Shown here piece by piece: positions 16,557 through 29,112 of a stretch of DNA of 53,361 bases; position 1 is the stretch's first letter; every line of letters starts with the position of its first letter. The notes under the pieces were generated by a model. It had not been told where the DNA came from and did not search any database. It saw nothing but the letters and a program-made list of their open reading frames with translations. Position numbers and translations under genes: made by a program. This DNA is from Actinomycetales bacterium Actino_02 (GTDB lineage Bacteria > Actinomycetota > Actinomycetes > Propionibacteriales > Propionibacteriaceae): NCBI GenBank assembly GCA_001603275.1, contig LUYM01000019.1, positions 1 to 53,361 of the forward strand, written 5' to 3'.

Positions 16557-17543
16557 ATGAGCATCCCGCAGCAGCAGCCCCGGCTTTCGGTGCGCAACCT
16601 GGACGACCTGGTCGGGGTCGTCCCGTACCTGATCGGCTTCCACCCGCAAGAGTCGCTGGTGGTGATGATCCTCACCGACGGCCGGGTCGAACTGACCGCC
16701 CGGGTGGATCTGGCGCCGATCTCGGATCCGGCGGCTTTGGCCGACTTCTGGACCCGGCTGGATCTGCGCTTCCCGCGAGCCGAGCCATGGTTCCTGGCCT
16801 TCAGTGATGATCGGCAGCTGGCCTGGTCGGTGCTGGAACATTGCGTCCTGCTGGTCGGTGAGCATCGGCTGGGTCGGGTGGTGGCTGTCGTGGGTGACTA
16901 CTGGGAGGCCGACCTGCCCGGCGGTCCGTCCGGCGCCGTCCAGGCCAGTCCCAGTGCGGCTGAGGCGGCGCTGCTCGGATTGCCGGCCCGGACGTCGCGA
17001 GCCGAACTCGCTGCGCTGGTGGCCGGGCCCGCCGATGCGGCCGTGGACGGTCTGGTCGAACGATTCGCCGCCCAAGCCGAGTTCCTGGATCGGCGCGGGC
17101 TGCGCGCCAAGCGGGCCATCCTGGACCGGCTGCTGCACAGCGATGGCCCTCTCACCGTCGACGACGCCGTACTGGCCGCACTCCTGGTCAGCGAGCCGTC
17201 TCGGCAACTGATGGTGCTGCGCCGGCTTTCCACGCAGAACGCCGAGCAACAGGTTCGGCTGTGGGTGTCGGTGTTGGCGTGTGCACTGACGCCCTACCGT
17301 CCGGGGCCTCTCGGCTTGCTCGGAATGGCCGCATGGCTGACCGGGAACGGCGCCTTGATGACGATCTGTCTGGAGAACCTGGATGCCATCGACCCGCTCG
17401 GTCCGCTGCCGACCTTGCTGGACTGGCTGAATCTGCGGGTGCTCCCGCCGGACCTGTGGTCGACGCACCGCTCCGCGTTGCTGCGTGCGGTCGCCGACCA
17501 CCTCACCGTGATCGGACCCACGCCGGCCAGCTCCGACAGCTGA
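16557..17543 (+). CDS. DUF4192 domain-containing protein
   Basis: A 328-residue actinobacterial protein of the DUF4192 family. The family opening is clear: LSVRNLDDLVGVVPYLIGFH followed by PQESLVVMIL. The rest alternates strands and helices, with leucine-rich helical C-terminal parts. No enzyme motif is visible and the family has no settled function. The ATG at 16557 places the conserved block at residue 12; an earlier in-frame start would add a cysteine-rich stretch of unlikely composition. It is divergent from the membrane-anchored gene, and the leuS control region follows its stop. Confidence 0.8.
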   Translation: MSIPQQQPRLSVRNLDDLVGVVPYLIGFHPQESLVVMILTDGRVELTARVDLAPISDPAALADFWTRLDLRFPRAEPWFLAFSDDRQLAWSVLEHCVLLVGEHRLGRVVAVVGDYWEADLPGGPSGAVQASPSAAEAALLGLPARTSRAELAALVAGPADAAVDGLVERFAAQAEFLDRRGLRAKRAILDRLLHSDGPLTVDDAVLAALLVSEPSRQLMVLRRLSTQNAEQQVRLWVSVLACALTPYRPGPLGLLGMAAWLTGNGALMTICLENLDAIDPLGPLPTLLDWLNLRVLPPDLWSTHRSALLRAVADHLTVIGPTPASSDS

Positions 17544-17599
17544 GTGTGGCGAGGTGGTCGCGACTGGTCTGGGTGAGGCTGGCCCCGTGTCGAATCGGA

Positions 17600-17605
17600 T
17601 ACCAT
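17600..17605 (+). promoter_or_regulatory. -10 box for the leuS leader transcript
   Basis: TACCAT lies 8 bases before the GTG of the leader peptide, so RNA would begin at or just before that codon. No convincing -35 hexamer is seen. Confidence 0.4.
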
Positions 17606-17613
17606 GGGGCACT

Positions 17614-17643
17614 GTGCATAGCGCATCTCTGCTTCTTCCTTAG
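17614..17643 (+). CDS. Putative leucine leader peptide of leuS
   Basis: A 9-codon open frame GTG-CAT-AGC-GCA-TCT-CTG-CTT-CTT-CCT-TAG. Three consecutive leucine codons stand just before the stop, and the stop's last base begins the first hairpin. That is the form of an attenuation leader peptide in which ribosome stalling at leucine codons is read out by RNA folding. A longer in-frame version from the GTG at 17587 is possible, but the TACCAT box lies after that start. It is followed by a terminator and then leuS. Ribosome-mediated attenuation is well established for amino-acid operons in actinobacteria; its use here is inferred from the arrangement. Confidence 0.6.
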   Translation: MHSASLLLP

Positions 17644-17705
17644 CCGCGGCTGCTCACGCAGACGCGGCGGCCCCTGGCGAGCCTGACGGCCCGCGGGGGT
17701 TTTTT
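17643..17705 (+). terminator. Leader attenuator with terminator hairpin before leuS
   Basis: Hairpin A (17643-17668) has arms GCCGCG and CGCGGC around an inner CTGC/GCAG pair. A GC-rich terminator (17671-17699) pairs CCCC with GGGG and GCC (17681-17683) with GGC (17688-17690), and runs straight into TTTTTT (17700-17705). The right arm of hairpin A plus following bases (CGCGGCGGCC, 17663-17672) can instead pair with GGCCCGCG (17688-17695), which would break the terminator. This allows a switch governed by ribosome position on the leader peptide. Confidence 0.65.
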
Positions 17706-17736
17706 CATGTTTCGCCACGCGAGGAGAGTTCTAGAA

Positions 17737-20208
<2,472 letters not shown>

Positions 20209-20216
20209 CGCCGTCA

Positions 20217-20251
20217 GGCCTGTGGATGGTCGGGTTGTTCGTCCACAGGCT
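20217..20251 (+). terminator. Hairpin after leuS
   Basis: Inverted repeat CCTGTGGATG (20219-20228) and CGTCCACAGG (20240-20249), extended by two outer pairs, with an 11-base loop. No T-run follows, so it would be a factor-assisted terminator or an RNA-stabilising stem. Confidence 0.45.
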
Positions 20252-20297
20252 CTGAGTCGTGTGAACGGTTCGGGCTCGGGTTGCCCACTGTGAGGGC

Positions 20298-21131
20298 GTG
20301 AGGATCCCCGCCGAGGCTGAGTTGAGCGAGGTGGTTCGGGCCCGGCTCGAGCATCTCCTGGCTGAGTTGGAGCCTGCTCCGGTGAGTGGGCCGAGGCATG
20401 CTGTAAAAGGGGCGGCACCGATCATCCCTGATCGAGAGCCGGCCACTCCGGCTCCGATAGGGGAGTCAGCCGCTGGGGCGGGCGTGGCGGCGCCTGCCCC
20501 AGCGGTGGTCGCACGGCTGTTGAGTTTCGGCCGCGAGCACCTGGTCGCCGTGGTGCTGGTCTTGATGGTCGGGGTTGTCTGGACCGGCTACAGCCTGTTC
20601 CAAGCGCGGACGACGCCGGTGGCTGCGGCCGCTGCGCCGACGGTGCTGGCCAGCCCGACACCGACACCGACGGCGAGTCCGACGGCGACTGTCCTGGTGC
20701 ACGTTCTGGGCGCGGTCCGCCGTCCCGGAGTGGTGACGCTCAGTGAAGGTTCCCGGGTGCAGGACGCGATTGTGGCCGCGGGCGGATTGGCGGCGAATGC
20801 CGACACCGGGGAGCTGAACCTGGCGGCAGTCCTGGTGGACGGTTCACAGCTGAAGATCGGCACCACCAAGCATCCTGGTGGTGAACTGCGCTCAGGGGCG
20901 TCCGACCAAGGCGGCGGATCGGGGACGACCGGAGCCGAGGCTAAGGTGTCGCTCAACTCGGCCACGCTCGCCCAGCTGGACACCCTGCCCGGAGTGGGGC
21001 CGGTCACCGCACAGAAGATCCTCGACTGGCGCTCCGAACACGGCAAGTTCACCGCCGTCACCGAGCTGCAGGAGGTGGACGGAATCGGCCCGAAGACCTA
21101 TGCCGACCTCGCCGCCCGCGTCCGGCTCTGA
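20298..21131 (+). CDS. comEA: ComEA-type DNA-binding competence protein
   Basis: A 277-residue membrane-anchored protein that binds incoming DNA outside the cell in natural transformation. The order is a charged cytoplasmic N-terminus of about 75 residues, one transmembrane helix (HLVAVVLVLMVGVVWTGYSL), a Pro/Thr-rich linker, an SLBB domain (VLVHVLGAVRRPGVVTLSEG) and two helix-hairpin-helix motifs at the C-terminus (LNSATLAQLDTLPGVGPVTA, then ELQEVDGIGPKTYADLA). Start is GTG at 20298. It overlaps the beginning of comEC, the usual partner gene. Confidence 0.92.
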   Translation: MRIPAEAELSEVVRARLEHLLAELEPAPVSGPRHAVKGAAPIIPDREPATPAPIGESAAGAGVAAPAPAVVARLLSFGREHLVAVVLVLMVGVVWTGYSLFQARTTPVAAAAAPTVLASPTPTPTASPTATVLVHVLGAVRRPGVVTLSEGSRVQDAIVAAGGLAANADTGELNLAAVLVDGSQLKIGTTKHPGGELRSGASDQGGGSGTTGAEAKVSLNSATLAQLDTLPGVGPVTAQKILDWRSEHGKFTAVTELQEVDGIGPKTYADLAARVRL

Positions 21132-23418
21132 GCTGGACTACCGGCCGCCGCTGCTGGCGGTGGCCGGATGGGCCGGGGCCTGGCTGGGGACGGGGCTGTC
21201 GCCGGTCCAGTCACTGCTGTTGATCGGTGCCGCCAGCCTGCTCGCCCTGCTCTGTAGGCGCCGCCGACTGGTGGTGGCGCTGGGCCTCAGCCTGGCCTGC
21301 TGCGCCGGGCTGGCCACCGTCCAGTCCTGGACGGTGCACGGCAACGCGGTCGCCGCACTCGCCGATGACGGGGCCGTCGTGGTGGCCGATCTGGAGGTTC
21401 ACCAGGGACAACTCAGCGACAGTTCGCCGGGTGGGCCAACCTGGATCGCGACAGCGCGTCTGGTCGCCCTGCAGGGACGCGGCCAGGACTGGCTGTCGGG
21501 GGCGACGGTGCGGATCTCGGCCACGGGGAGCCTGCGCTACCGCTGGGAGGAGGTGCCGGTGGGAAGCCTCGCCCGGGCCACGGTGAAGCTTGGTCCTGCC
21601 GATCCGACCGACCAGGTCAGCGCCTGGGGCAGCCTCCGCTCACCACCGACGCTGCTCGCCGCGCCGGGGCCGGTGGATGCTGCGGTGAATCAGGTCCGCG
21701 AAGGCCTGCGCACTGCCGTGGCCGGGCTTCCCGATGAGCCGCGCGGCCTGCTGCCTGGGCTCGTTCTGGGCGACACCTCGCAGATGCCGTCTGCGCTGGT
21801 GGACGAGTTCAAGATCGCTGGCCTCACCCACCTGACGGCGGTCTCCGGGGCAAATCTGATGCTGTTGCTGGCCGCGGTCTTCTGGATCGCCGGACGCCTC
21901 GGCGTCCTCGGCTGGTGGCGGCGAGGGCTCGGGCTGGTCACCGTGGCCGCCTTCGTGGTGCTGTGTCGTGGTGAGCCGAGTGTGCTGCGCGCGGCGGCCA
22001 TGGGCCTGGTCGGTCTGGCCGCTTTGGGTTGGGCCAGCGCGGGCCAGGGGTTGCGGTACCTGTCGTGGGCGGTGCTGGGGCTGGTGATGTTCGACCCCTG
22101 GCTGTCGCGATCGGTGGGCTTCGTGCTGTCGGTGCTGGCCAGTGCCGGGATCATCTGGTGGGCCCGTCGCTGGGCGAAGGCGCTGGCGACCTGGCTACCC
22201 GCCTGGCTGGCCGAGGCGATCGCCGTACCGGTGGCCGCCCAGCTGGCCACTCAGCCGGTGGTGACCGCCATTTCGAACCAGGTCAGCGTGGTGGGGGTGC
22301 TGGCCAACCTGGTTGCCGCGCCGCTGGTCGGGCCGGCAACCGTGCTGGGGTTCGCCGCAGCGGGAGTCTCGGTGATCGTCCCTCCGATCGCTGTCGGACT
22401 GGCCTGGGCCGGTGGTGGCTTCGCGCAGGTGCTGTGCTGGCTGGCTCACGGTGCCGCCGGCTTCCCCGGATCGACCGTGTCCTGGCCGGTCAGCCCGGTC
22501 GGGTTGGCGCTGCTGGTCGCCTGCTGCCTGGTGTTGGCATTGGCGGCGCCGCTGGTCTGGGCGCGGCCGTGGCTCGCGGTGCTGCTTGCGGTGGTGCTGG
22601 TCGTTGCCCTGATCCGGGCCCCGAGCGTGCCGGGTTGGCCGCCGAAGGACTGGCTGTTGGTCAGCTGCGACGTCGGCCAAGGGGATGCGACGCTGCTGCG
22701 CGCCGGTCCAGAGGCTGCGATCGTGGTCGATACCGGACCCGACCCTGGGCCGGTGGACCGCTGCTTGTCGCAACTGGGGATCACCGAAGTGCCGTGGCTG
22801 ATCCTCACCCATCTGCACGCCGATCACGCCGGTGGGGTGTCCGGGGTGGCCAAGGGGCGTCGCATTGAGCGGCTGCTCTACTCCGGGGTCGAGACGCCCA
22901 CCGCGAACTGGCGTCAGGTGCTGGCCTCGCTGCCGGAGGTGCCACGACTAGTTGCCGAGCCGGGGACGGTGGTCGCCGCCGGCGAGGCGCGGGTGGCGGT
23001 GTTGTCCCGGCTTGCCCTGCGGGCCCCCGGCGTCGATGACCGAGACTCGGCGGAGGAGAACGACTCATCCTTGGTGATGCGTGCGCAGGTGGCCGGCGTC
23101 CGGGTCGTACTGGCCGGAGACGTGGAGCCGGCCGGCCAGGAGGCGGCGCTGGCCAGGAATGCCGACCTGACTGCGAACGTCCTCCTGGTCCCGCACCACG
23201 GCTCGGCCCGGCAATCCGAGGGCTTCCTGCGCGCGATCGGTGCGTCCGTAGCGCTGATCAGCGTCGGAGTGGACAACGACTACGGCCACCCGGCGGCTCG
23301 CACCCTGGCAACAGTGGCTGCCACCGGTGCCCGAATCTTCCGCACCGATCGCAACGGAGCGATCGCCATCTCCGCAGGCCCGGACGGCCTGCTGGTCACC
23401 ACCCAACGCAGCCCATAG
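21100..23418 (+). CDS. comEC: ComEC-type DNA uptake channel
   Basis: A protein of about 772 residues that forms the inner-membrane channel for single-stranded DNA during transformation. The N-terminal part is hydrophobic, with an OB-like extracellular segment; the central competence domain carries GLTHLTAVSGANLMLLLAAVF and GEPSVLRAAAMG; the C-terminal metallo-beta-lactamase-like domain has DVGQGDA and THLHADHAGG (about residue 570). The start is uncertain: the ATG at 21100 overlaps comEA by 32 bases and is the nearest in-frame codon without losing helix 1, but it has no adjacent Shine-Dalgarno; GGAGGTGG is about 20 bases upstream. The longer frame is antisense-like noise inside comEA. Confidence 0.93.
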   Translation: MPTSPPASGSELDYRPPLLAVAGWAGAWLGTGLSPVQSLLLIGAASLLALLCRRRRLVVALGLSLACCAGLATVQSWTVHGNAVAALADDGAVVVADLEVHQGQLSDSSPGGPTWIATARLVALQGRGQDWLSGATVRISATGSLRYRWEEVPVGSLARATVKLGPADPTDQVSAWGSLRSPPTLLAAPGPVDAAVNQVREGLRTAVAGLPDEPRGLLPGLVLGDTSQMPSALVDEFKIAGLTHLTAVSGANLMLLLAAVFWIAGRLGVLGWWRRGLGLVTVAAFVVLCRGEPSVLRAAAMGLVGLAALGWASAGQGLRYLSWAVLGLVMFDPWLSRSVGFVLSVLASAGIIWWARRWAKALATWLPAWLAEAIAVPVAAQLATQPVVTAISNQVSVVGVLANLVAAPLVGPATVLGFAAAGVSVIVPPIAVGLAWAGGGFAQVLCWLAHGAAGFPGSTVSWPVSPVGLALLVACCLVLALAAPLVWARPWLAVLLAVVLVVALIRAPSVPGWPPKDWLLVSCDVGQGDATLLRAGPEAAIVVDTGPDPGPVDRCLSQLGITEVPWLILTHLHADHAGGVSGVAKGRRIERLLYSGVETPTANWRQVLASLPEVPRLVAEPGTVVAAGEARVAVLSRLALRAPGVDDRDSAEENDSSLVMRAQVAGVRVVLAGDVEPAGQEAALARNADLTANVLLVPHHGSARQSEGFLRAIGASVALISVGVDNDYGHPAARTLATVAATGARIFRTDRNGAIAISAGPDGLLVTTQRSP

Positions 23419-23467
23419 CGCACAGGCCGAGGCGGCAACTGGCAGTCCGGACTGGCATGCTTGGCCC

Positions 23468-24442
23468 GTGGAGCAGGCACGAGCGTTCGGACATCCCCTT
23501 CTGGTCACCGGCCCGGAGTCCTTGCTGGCCGAGCGGGCGGTCAGCGACTACGTCGAGCGCGCATTGGCCGAGCGTCCCGATGCAGCCGTCAGTCGGCTCG
23601 AGGCGTCCGATCTGGACGCGGGAGCTCTGGCCGAGGCGACCGGTGGTTCGCTGTTCGCCTCGGCGAGCATCGTGGTGATCAACGACCTGGCGTCGCTTCC
23701 CGAACAGCTCAACGACCAGCTGCTCGCGCAGGCAGCCGACCCCGGCGCTGACCTGGCCTTGGCGATCGTCCACGGCGGGGGAGTGAAGGGTAAGGGGCTG
23801 CTGGACAAGCTCAAGAAGCTGCGTCCGGAGATCGTCGATTGCCAGTCGCTCAAGCCGTGGAACCTGCCGCAGTTCGTGAACGCCGAGGTCCGCCGCGCCA
23901 AGGGGCGCGCCGATTCCGCCGCCTGTGAGGCGATGGTGGACGCCGTCGGCACCGATCTACGGGCGTTGGCCGCTGCCGTTCGGCAACTGTTGGACGACTC
24001 GGCCGAACGGGCGATCACCGAGGCCGCTGTCCGCCGCTACTTTGGCGGACGAGCAGAGGTCACCGGCTTCGCCGTGGCCGACGACACCATGGCCGGCAAC
24101 AGCGAGGGCGCACTGGGCAAGCTGCGCTGGGCTCTGGCCACCGGAGTGGCTCCGGTTCAGGTGACCAGCGCACTGTCGTCCAGCTTGCGTGGCCTGGGCA
24201 AGTACCTCGACGGCCGCGATCTGCGGCTGTCGGACGCCGACCTGGCCAAGCTGGCTGGGGTGCCGCCGTGGAAGCTGAAGGATCTGTCCCGGTTGTCCCG
24301 GGATTGGAAGCCGGGCGGAGTTGCTCAGGCGATCCAGGCGGTGGCTGTGGCCGACGCCCAGATCAAGGGCGCGGCCAGCGATCCCGGCTTCGCCCTGGAG
24401 CAGGCGGTGCTGAAGGTGATCTCATCCCGCGGGCGACGCTGA
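23468..24442 (+). CDS. holA: DNA polymerase III delta subunit
   Basis: A 324-residue clamp-loader subunit that opens the beta sliding clamp. The sequence has the delta layout: an N-terminal LLVTGPESLLAERAVSDYVE segment in place of a true P-loop, a central IVVINDLASLPEQLND strand-helix unit, and a helical collar-type C-terminus (PPWKLKDLSRLSRDW, then a VAVADAQIKGA helix). The usual E. coli-type order comEC-holA-rpsT is kept. Start is GTG at 23468, 49 bases after comEC. The frame is open further upstream into comEC, but that part does not resemble the family. Confidence 0.93.
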   Translation: MEQARAFGHPLLVTGPESLLAERAVSDYVERALAERPDAAVSRLEASDLDAGALAEATGGSLFASASIVVINDLASLPEQLNDQLLAQAADPGADLALAIVHGGGVKGKGLLDKLKKLRPEIVDCQSLKPWNLPQFVNAEVRRAKGRADSAACEAMVDAVGTDLRALAAAVRQLLDDSAERAITEAAVRRYFGGRAEVTGFAVADDTMAGNSEGALGKLRWALATGVAPVQVTSALSSSLRGLGKYLDGRDLRLSDADLAKLAGVPPWKLKDLSRLSRDWKPGGVAQAIQAVAVADAQIKGAASDPGFALEQAVLKVISSRGRR

Positions 24443-24515
24443 GGCTCGTCCGCACCAACCGCGTCCGAGAACGCCGAACGCCGCCCGGTCACCCGAGCGG
24501 CGTTCAGGGGAAAGA

Positions 24516-24776
24516 TCAGAGTGCGGCGGCCTTCGAGGCGATCGCCGACTTGCGGTTCGCAGCCTGGTTGGCGTGGATGACGCCCTTGCTCACGGCCTTG
24601 TCCAGGGCGCGGGTCGCGACCTTGGCCAGCTCCTGAGCCTTGGCGGCGTCGCCGGCCTCGAGAGCCTCGTTGAACTTGCGGACGTGGGTACGCAGGCCCG
24701 ACTTCACGGCCTTGTTCCGCAGCCTGGCCTTCTCGTTGGTCAGGATCCGCTTCTTCTGAGACTTAATGTTCGCCAC
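24516..24776 (-). CDS. rpsT: 30S ribosomal protein S20
   Basis: An 86-residue basic helical protein beginning [20 protein letters not shown], the signature opening of S20, and rich in Lys and Ala to the end ([19 protein letters not shown]). It binds 16S rRNA in the small subunit. Start is the GTG at 24776; the upstream open frame of 11 codons is not conserved in type. It is convergent with holA and divergent from lepA, a common arrangement in actinobacteria. Confidence 0.97.
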   Translation of the reverse strand: MANIKSQKKRILTNEKARLRNKAVKSGLRTHVRKFNEALEAGDAAKAQELAKVATRALDKAVSKGVIHANQAANRKSAIASKAAAL

Positions 24777-24988
24777 GCCGGTGAGCTCTCTTCGCTGGTG
24801 TTGTTGCAAATGCGCCGCGCGGACGCGACTGCAAACACTACCAGTCTCCGGCTTGCCGCCTCAAATCGTCATGGCGGCACCGCCCGGTGCGTCCGCATAT
24901 CTCGCGGGTCTGTCCCGATTGTGCCAGGGTCGGCGAGGCAGGTGCGTCCGGTATCGTGTGCTGGCTGCCCCGTAGACGAAGAAAGCGC

Positions 24989-26824
<1,836 letters not shown>

Positions 26825-26925
26825 CCGGCCGGATCGCCGAGGGCTCGCCTTCGCGCCGAGCGCTCGTGCCTGGGCACAGGCCCTCGACGACAACGCGAGC
26901 TTTCGGTGTTGGAGGAGCGACGCAA

Positions 26926-26931
26926 TAGGCT
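26926..26931 (+). promoter_or_regulatory. -10 box of mtnP
   Basis: TAGGCT ends 7 bases before the ATG at 26939, predicting a leaderless RNA. A GGAGGAG at 26911-26917 is too far upstream (over 20 bases) to serve that ATG. Confidence 0.5.
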
Positions 26932-26938
26932 CTGCGAC

Positions 26939-27754
26939 ATGGACGCAGAGATCGGCATCATCGGTGGCAGCGGCTTCTACGAGTTCCTGGAGAACCCGCG
27001 GACGATCGAGGTCGACACCCCCTTCGGAGCCCCCAGCGCCGCCCCTGCCGTCGGCGAAGTGGGCGGACGCACGGTGGCCTTCCTGCCCCGGCACGGTGCT
27101 CAGCACCAGTTCCCGCCGCATCGGGTCAACTACCGGGCCAACTTGTGGGCGCTGCGCAGCGTCGGGGTGCGCCAGGTGATCGCTCCGGCTGCCGTCGGCT
27201 CGCTGGTCCCCGAGCTCGGTCCGGGCACTTTCGTGGTGCCGGACCAGGTGATCGACCGCACCTGGGGGCGTCCGCACACTGTCTACGACGGCGTCGGTGA
27301 GGTCATTCACACCGCCTTCGCCGACCCGTACTGCCCGCGCGGACGGGCGACTGTCCTGGCGGCAGCCAATGCCGAGACCCAGCTGGTCGACGGCGGAACG
27401 CTGGTCGTGATCAATGGACCGCGGTTCTCCACCCGCGCCGAGTCCCGCTGGCACGCCGCGGCCGGTGGCACCGTCGTCGGGATGACCGGGGTGCCCGAGG
27501 CATCCGTGGCCCGCGAACTGGCCATGTGTTACACGACCGTCTGCATGGTCACCGATCACGACGCCGGAGTCGAAGCCGGCGAAGAGGTGACGCACGCAGA
27601 GGTGATGCGGGTCTTCGCCAACAACATCGAGCGATTGAAGTCTCTGCTGCTGCGGGTGATCGCCGACCTGCCGGCGGCCGAACCGGACGTGTCGGCAGTC
27701 TGCTCGTGCCGGCGAGTCCACGACGGCCAGAAGCTGCCGTTCCTGCTGCCCTGA
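26939..27754 (+). CDS. mtnP: S-methyl-5'-thioadenosine phosphorylase
   Basis: A 271-residue purine-nucleoside-phosphorylase-type enzyme that cleaves methylthioadenosine with phosphate to adenine and methylthioribose 1-phosphate, feeding methionine salvage. The opening IGIIGGSGFYEF is the family start. RHGAQHQFPPHRVNYRAN binds phosphate and substrate, and GPRFSTRAESR and TDHDAG are active-site regions. The choice between MTA and related nucleosides cannot be settled without comparison. The ATG at 26939 has a TAGGCT box 7 bases upstream. Its stop shares one base with the hemW start (TGATG). Confidence 0.9.
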   Translation: MDAEIGIIGGSGFYEFLENPRTIEVDTPFGAPSAAPAVGEVGGRTVAFLPRHGAQHQFPPHRVNYRANLWALRSVGVRQVIAPAAVGSLVPELGPGTFVVPDQVIDRTWGRPHTVYDGVGEVIHTAFADPYCPRGRATVLAAANAETQLVDGGTLVVINGPRFSTRAESRWHAAAGGTVVGMTGVPEASVARELAMCYTTVCMVTDHDAGVEAGEEVTHAEVMRVFANNIERLKSLLLRVIADLPAAEPDVSAVCSCRRVHDGQKLPFLLP

Positions 27755-28965
27755 TGCCGTCCACTCCGCCTCCGGGTGATCCGGCACCGGCCGATGGCAG
27801 CCTGCCTGCGGATCGGCTGATCGGCGCGGAGTCGCGTCCGCTGAGCGCCTATGTCCACGTCCCGTACTGCAGTTCGCGCTGCGGCTACTGCGACTTCAAC
27901 ACCTACACGGCAGCCGAGCTCGGTGCCGAGCCAGGGTCGGGGCAAGACGCGTACCTGGCGGCAGCCCGCGCCGAGTTCGTCCTAGCCGGTCGGGTACTGG
28001 GCCCGCGCGAGCCGCTGCAGACTGTCTTCTTCGGTGGCGGCACGCCCACCCTGCTCCCGGCCGCTGAGCTGGCCGGCCTGCTCGACGGCTTGCGGGAGAC
28101 CTTCGGGTTCGCCGAGGACTGCGAAGTCACCACGGAGGCCAACCCGGAAAGCGTCGACCAGGCCTATCTGGAGACGCTACGGGCCGCCGGCTTCACTCGA
28201 ATCTCACTGGGTATGCAGTCGGCGGTGCCGAGCGTGCTGCAGGTCCTCGAGCGCCGGCACACTCCGGGACGAGTGGCCCAGGTCGTCGGCTGGGCGCGGG
28301 CGGCCGGCTTCGAGTCGATCAGCCTCGATCTGATCTATGCCAACCCGCACGAGACCCTCGACCAGTGGCGGACGAGCGTCGAGGCTGCTCTCGAGCTGGA
28401 GCCGGATCACCTCAGCGCCTACTCCCTGATCGTCGAGCCGGGGACGCGGCTGGCGGCCCGGATCGGACGCGGCGAACTGCCACTGCCGGACTCCGATCAG
28501 CAGGCCGACTGCTACCTGATCGCCGACGAAGCGTTCACTGCGGCGGGCCTGGCCAACTACGAGGTCAGCAACTGGGCGCGTCCCGGGCATGAGGCCCGGC
28601 ACAACCTCGCCTACTGGCGCAGCGACGACTGGTGGGGCTTCGGTCCGGGCGCGCATTCGCACGTCAACGGCGTCCGCTGGTGGAATCTGCGGCATCCGGC
28701 CGCCTACACCGCCAAGCTGGCCGCGGCCTCGTCCCCGGCGCAGGCTCGGGAGATCCTCACCGCCGACGAGCGCCGGGTCGAGCGGGTGCTGCTGGAGCTT
28801 CGGTTGTCCGACGGTCTGCCTCTGGACGTCCTGACTGCGTCCGAAGTGGCTCGATTGCCGGAGCTCGCCGCGGCCGGATTCCTTGAAGTAACCGAACGAT
28901 TCCTCCGGTTTAGCCGGTCCGGCCGATTGCTCGCTGATGGAGTAATCCGAAGCCTTCTCGATTAG
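27754..28965 (+). CDS. hemW: HemW-type radical SAM protein
   Basis: A 403-residue radical SAM protein of the HemW/HemN family. The iron-sulfur motif CSSRCGYC gives C39, C43 and C46, preceded by VHVPY and followed by DFNTYT. FFGGGTPTLL and TTEANPES are SAM-binding segments, and YEVSNWARPGHEARHNLAYW is the usual late block. HemW is now regarded as a haem chaperone rather than coproporphyrinogen oxidase; the family's older name is 'HemN-like'. Here the three-cysteine motif lacks the extra cysteine of true HemN. It is coupled to mtnP by a one-base overlap. Confidence 0.93.
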   Translation: MPSTPPPGDPAPADGSLPADRLIGAESRPLSAYVHVPYCSSRCGYCDFNTYTAAELGAEPGSGQDAYLAAARAEFVLAGRVLGPREPLQTVFFGGGTPTLLPAAELAGLLDGLRETFGFAEDCEVTTEANPESVDQAYLETLRAAGFTRISLGMQSAVPSVLQVLERRHTPGRVAQVVGWARAAGFESISLDLIYANPHETLDQWRTSVEAALELEPDHLSAYSLIVEPGTRLAARIGRGELPLPDSDQQADCYLIADEAFTAAGLANYEVSNWARPGHEARHNLAYWRSDDWWGFGPGAHSHVNGVRWWNLRHPAAYTAKLAAASSPAQAREILTADERRVERVLLELRLSDGLPLDVLTASEVARLPELAAAGFLEVTERFLRFSRSGRLLADGVIRSLLD

Positions 28966-29112
28966 GCCTCTTCTACAACGATCCGGTAACGGCATCGGGG
29001 ATGTCACTGGCTGTAACAGCAGTGAGACAAAGGGATGGTCAAATTCCTAGCGCGCCCGTACCCTTGCCCAACCTGGCAGGGCCGGGTTGCACATTGCTCA
29101 CGAGGAGGAAAA

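Noticed and set aside
17604-17621. ATG frame of five codons before leuS as the leader peptide
   Set aside because: It has no leucine codon, and its ATG overlaps the TACCAT box, so it would lie upstream of the likely RNA start.
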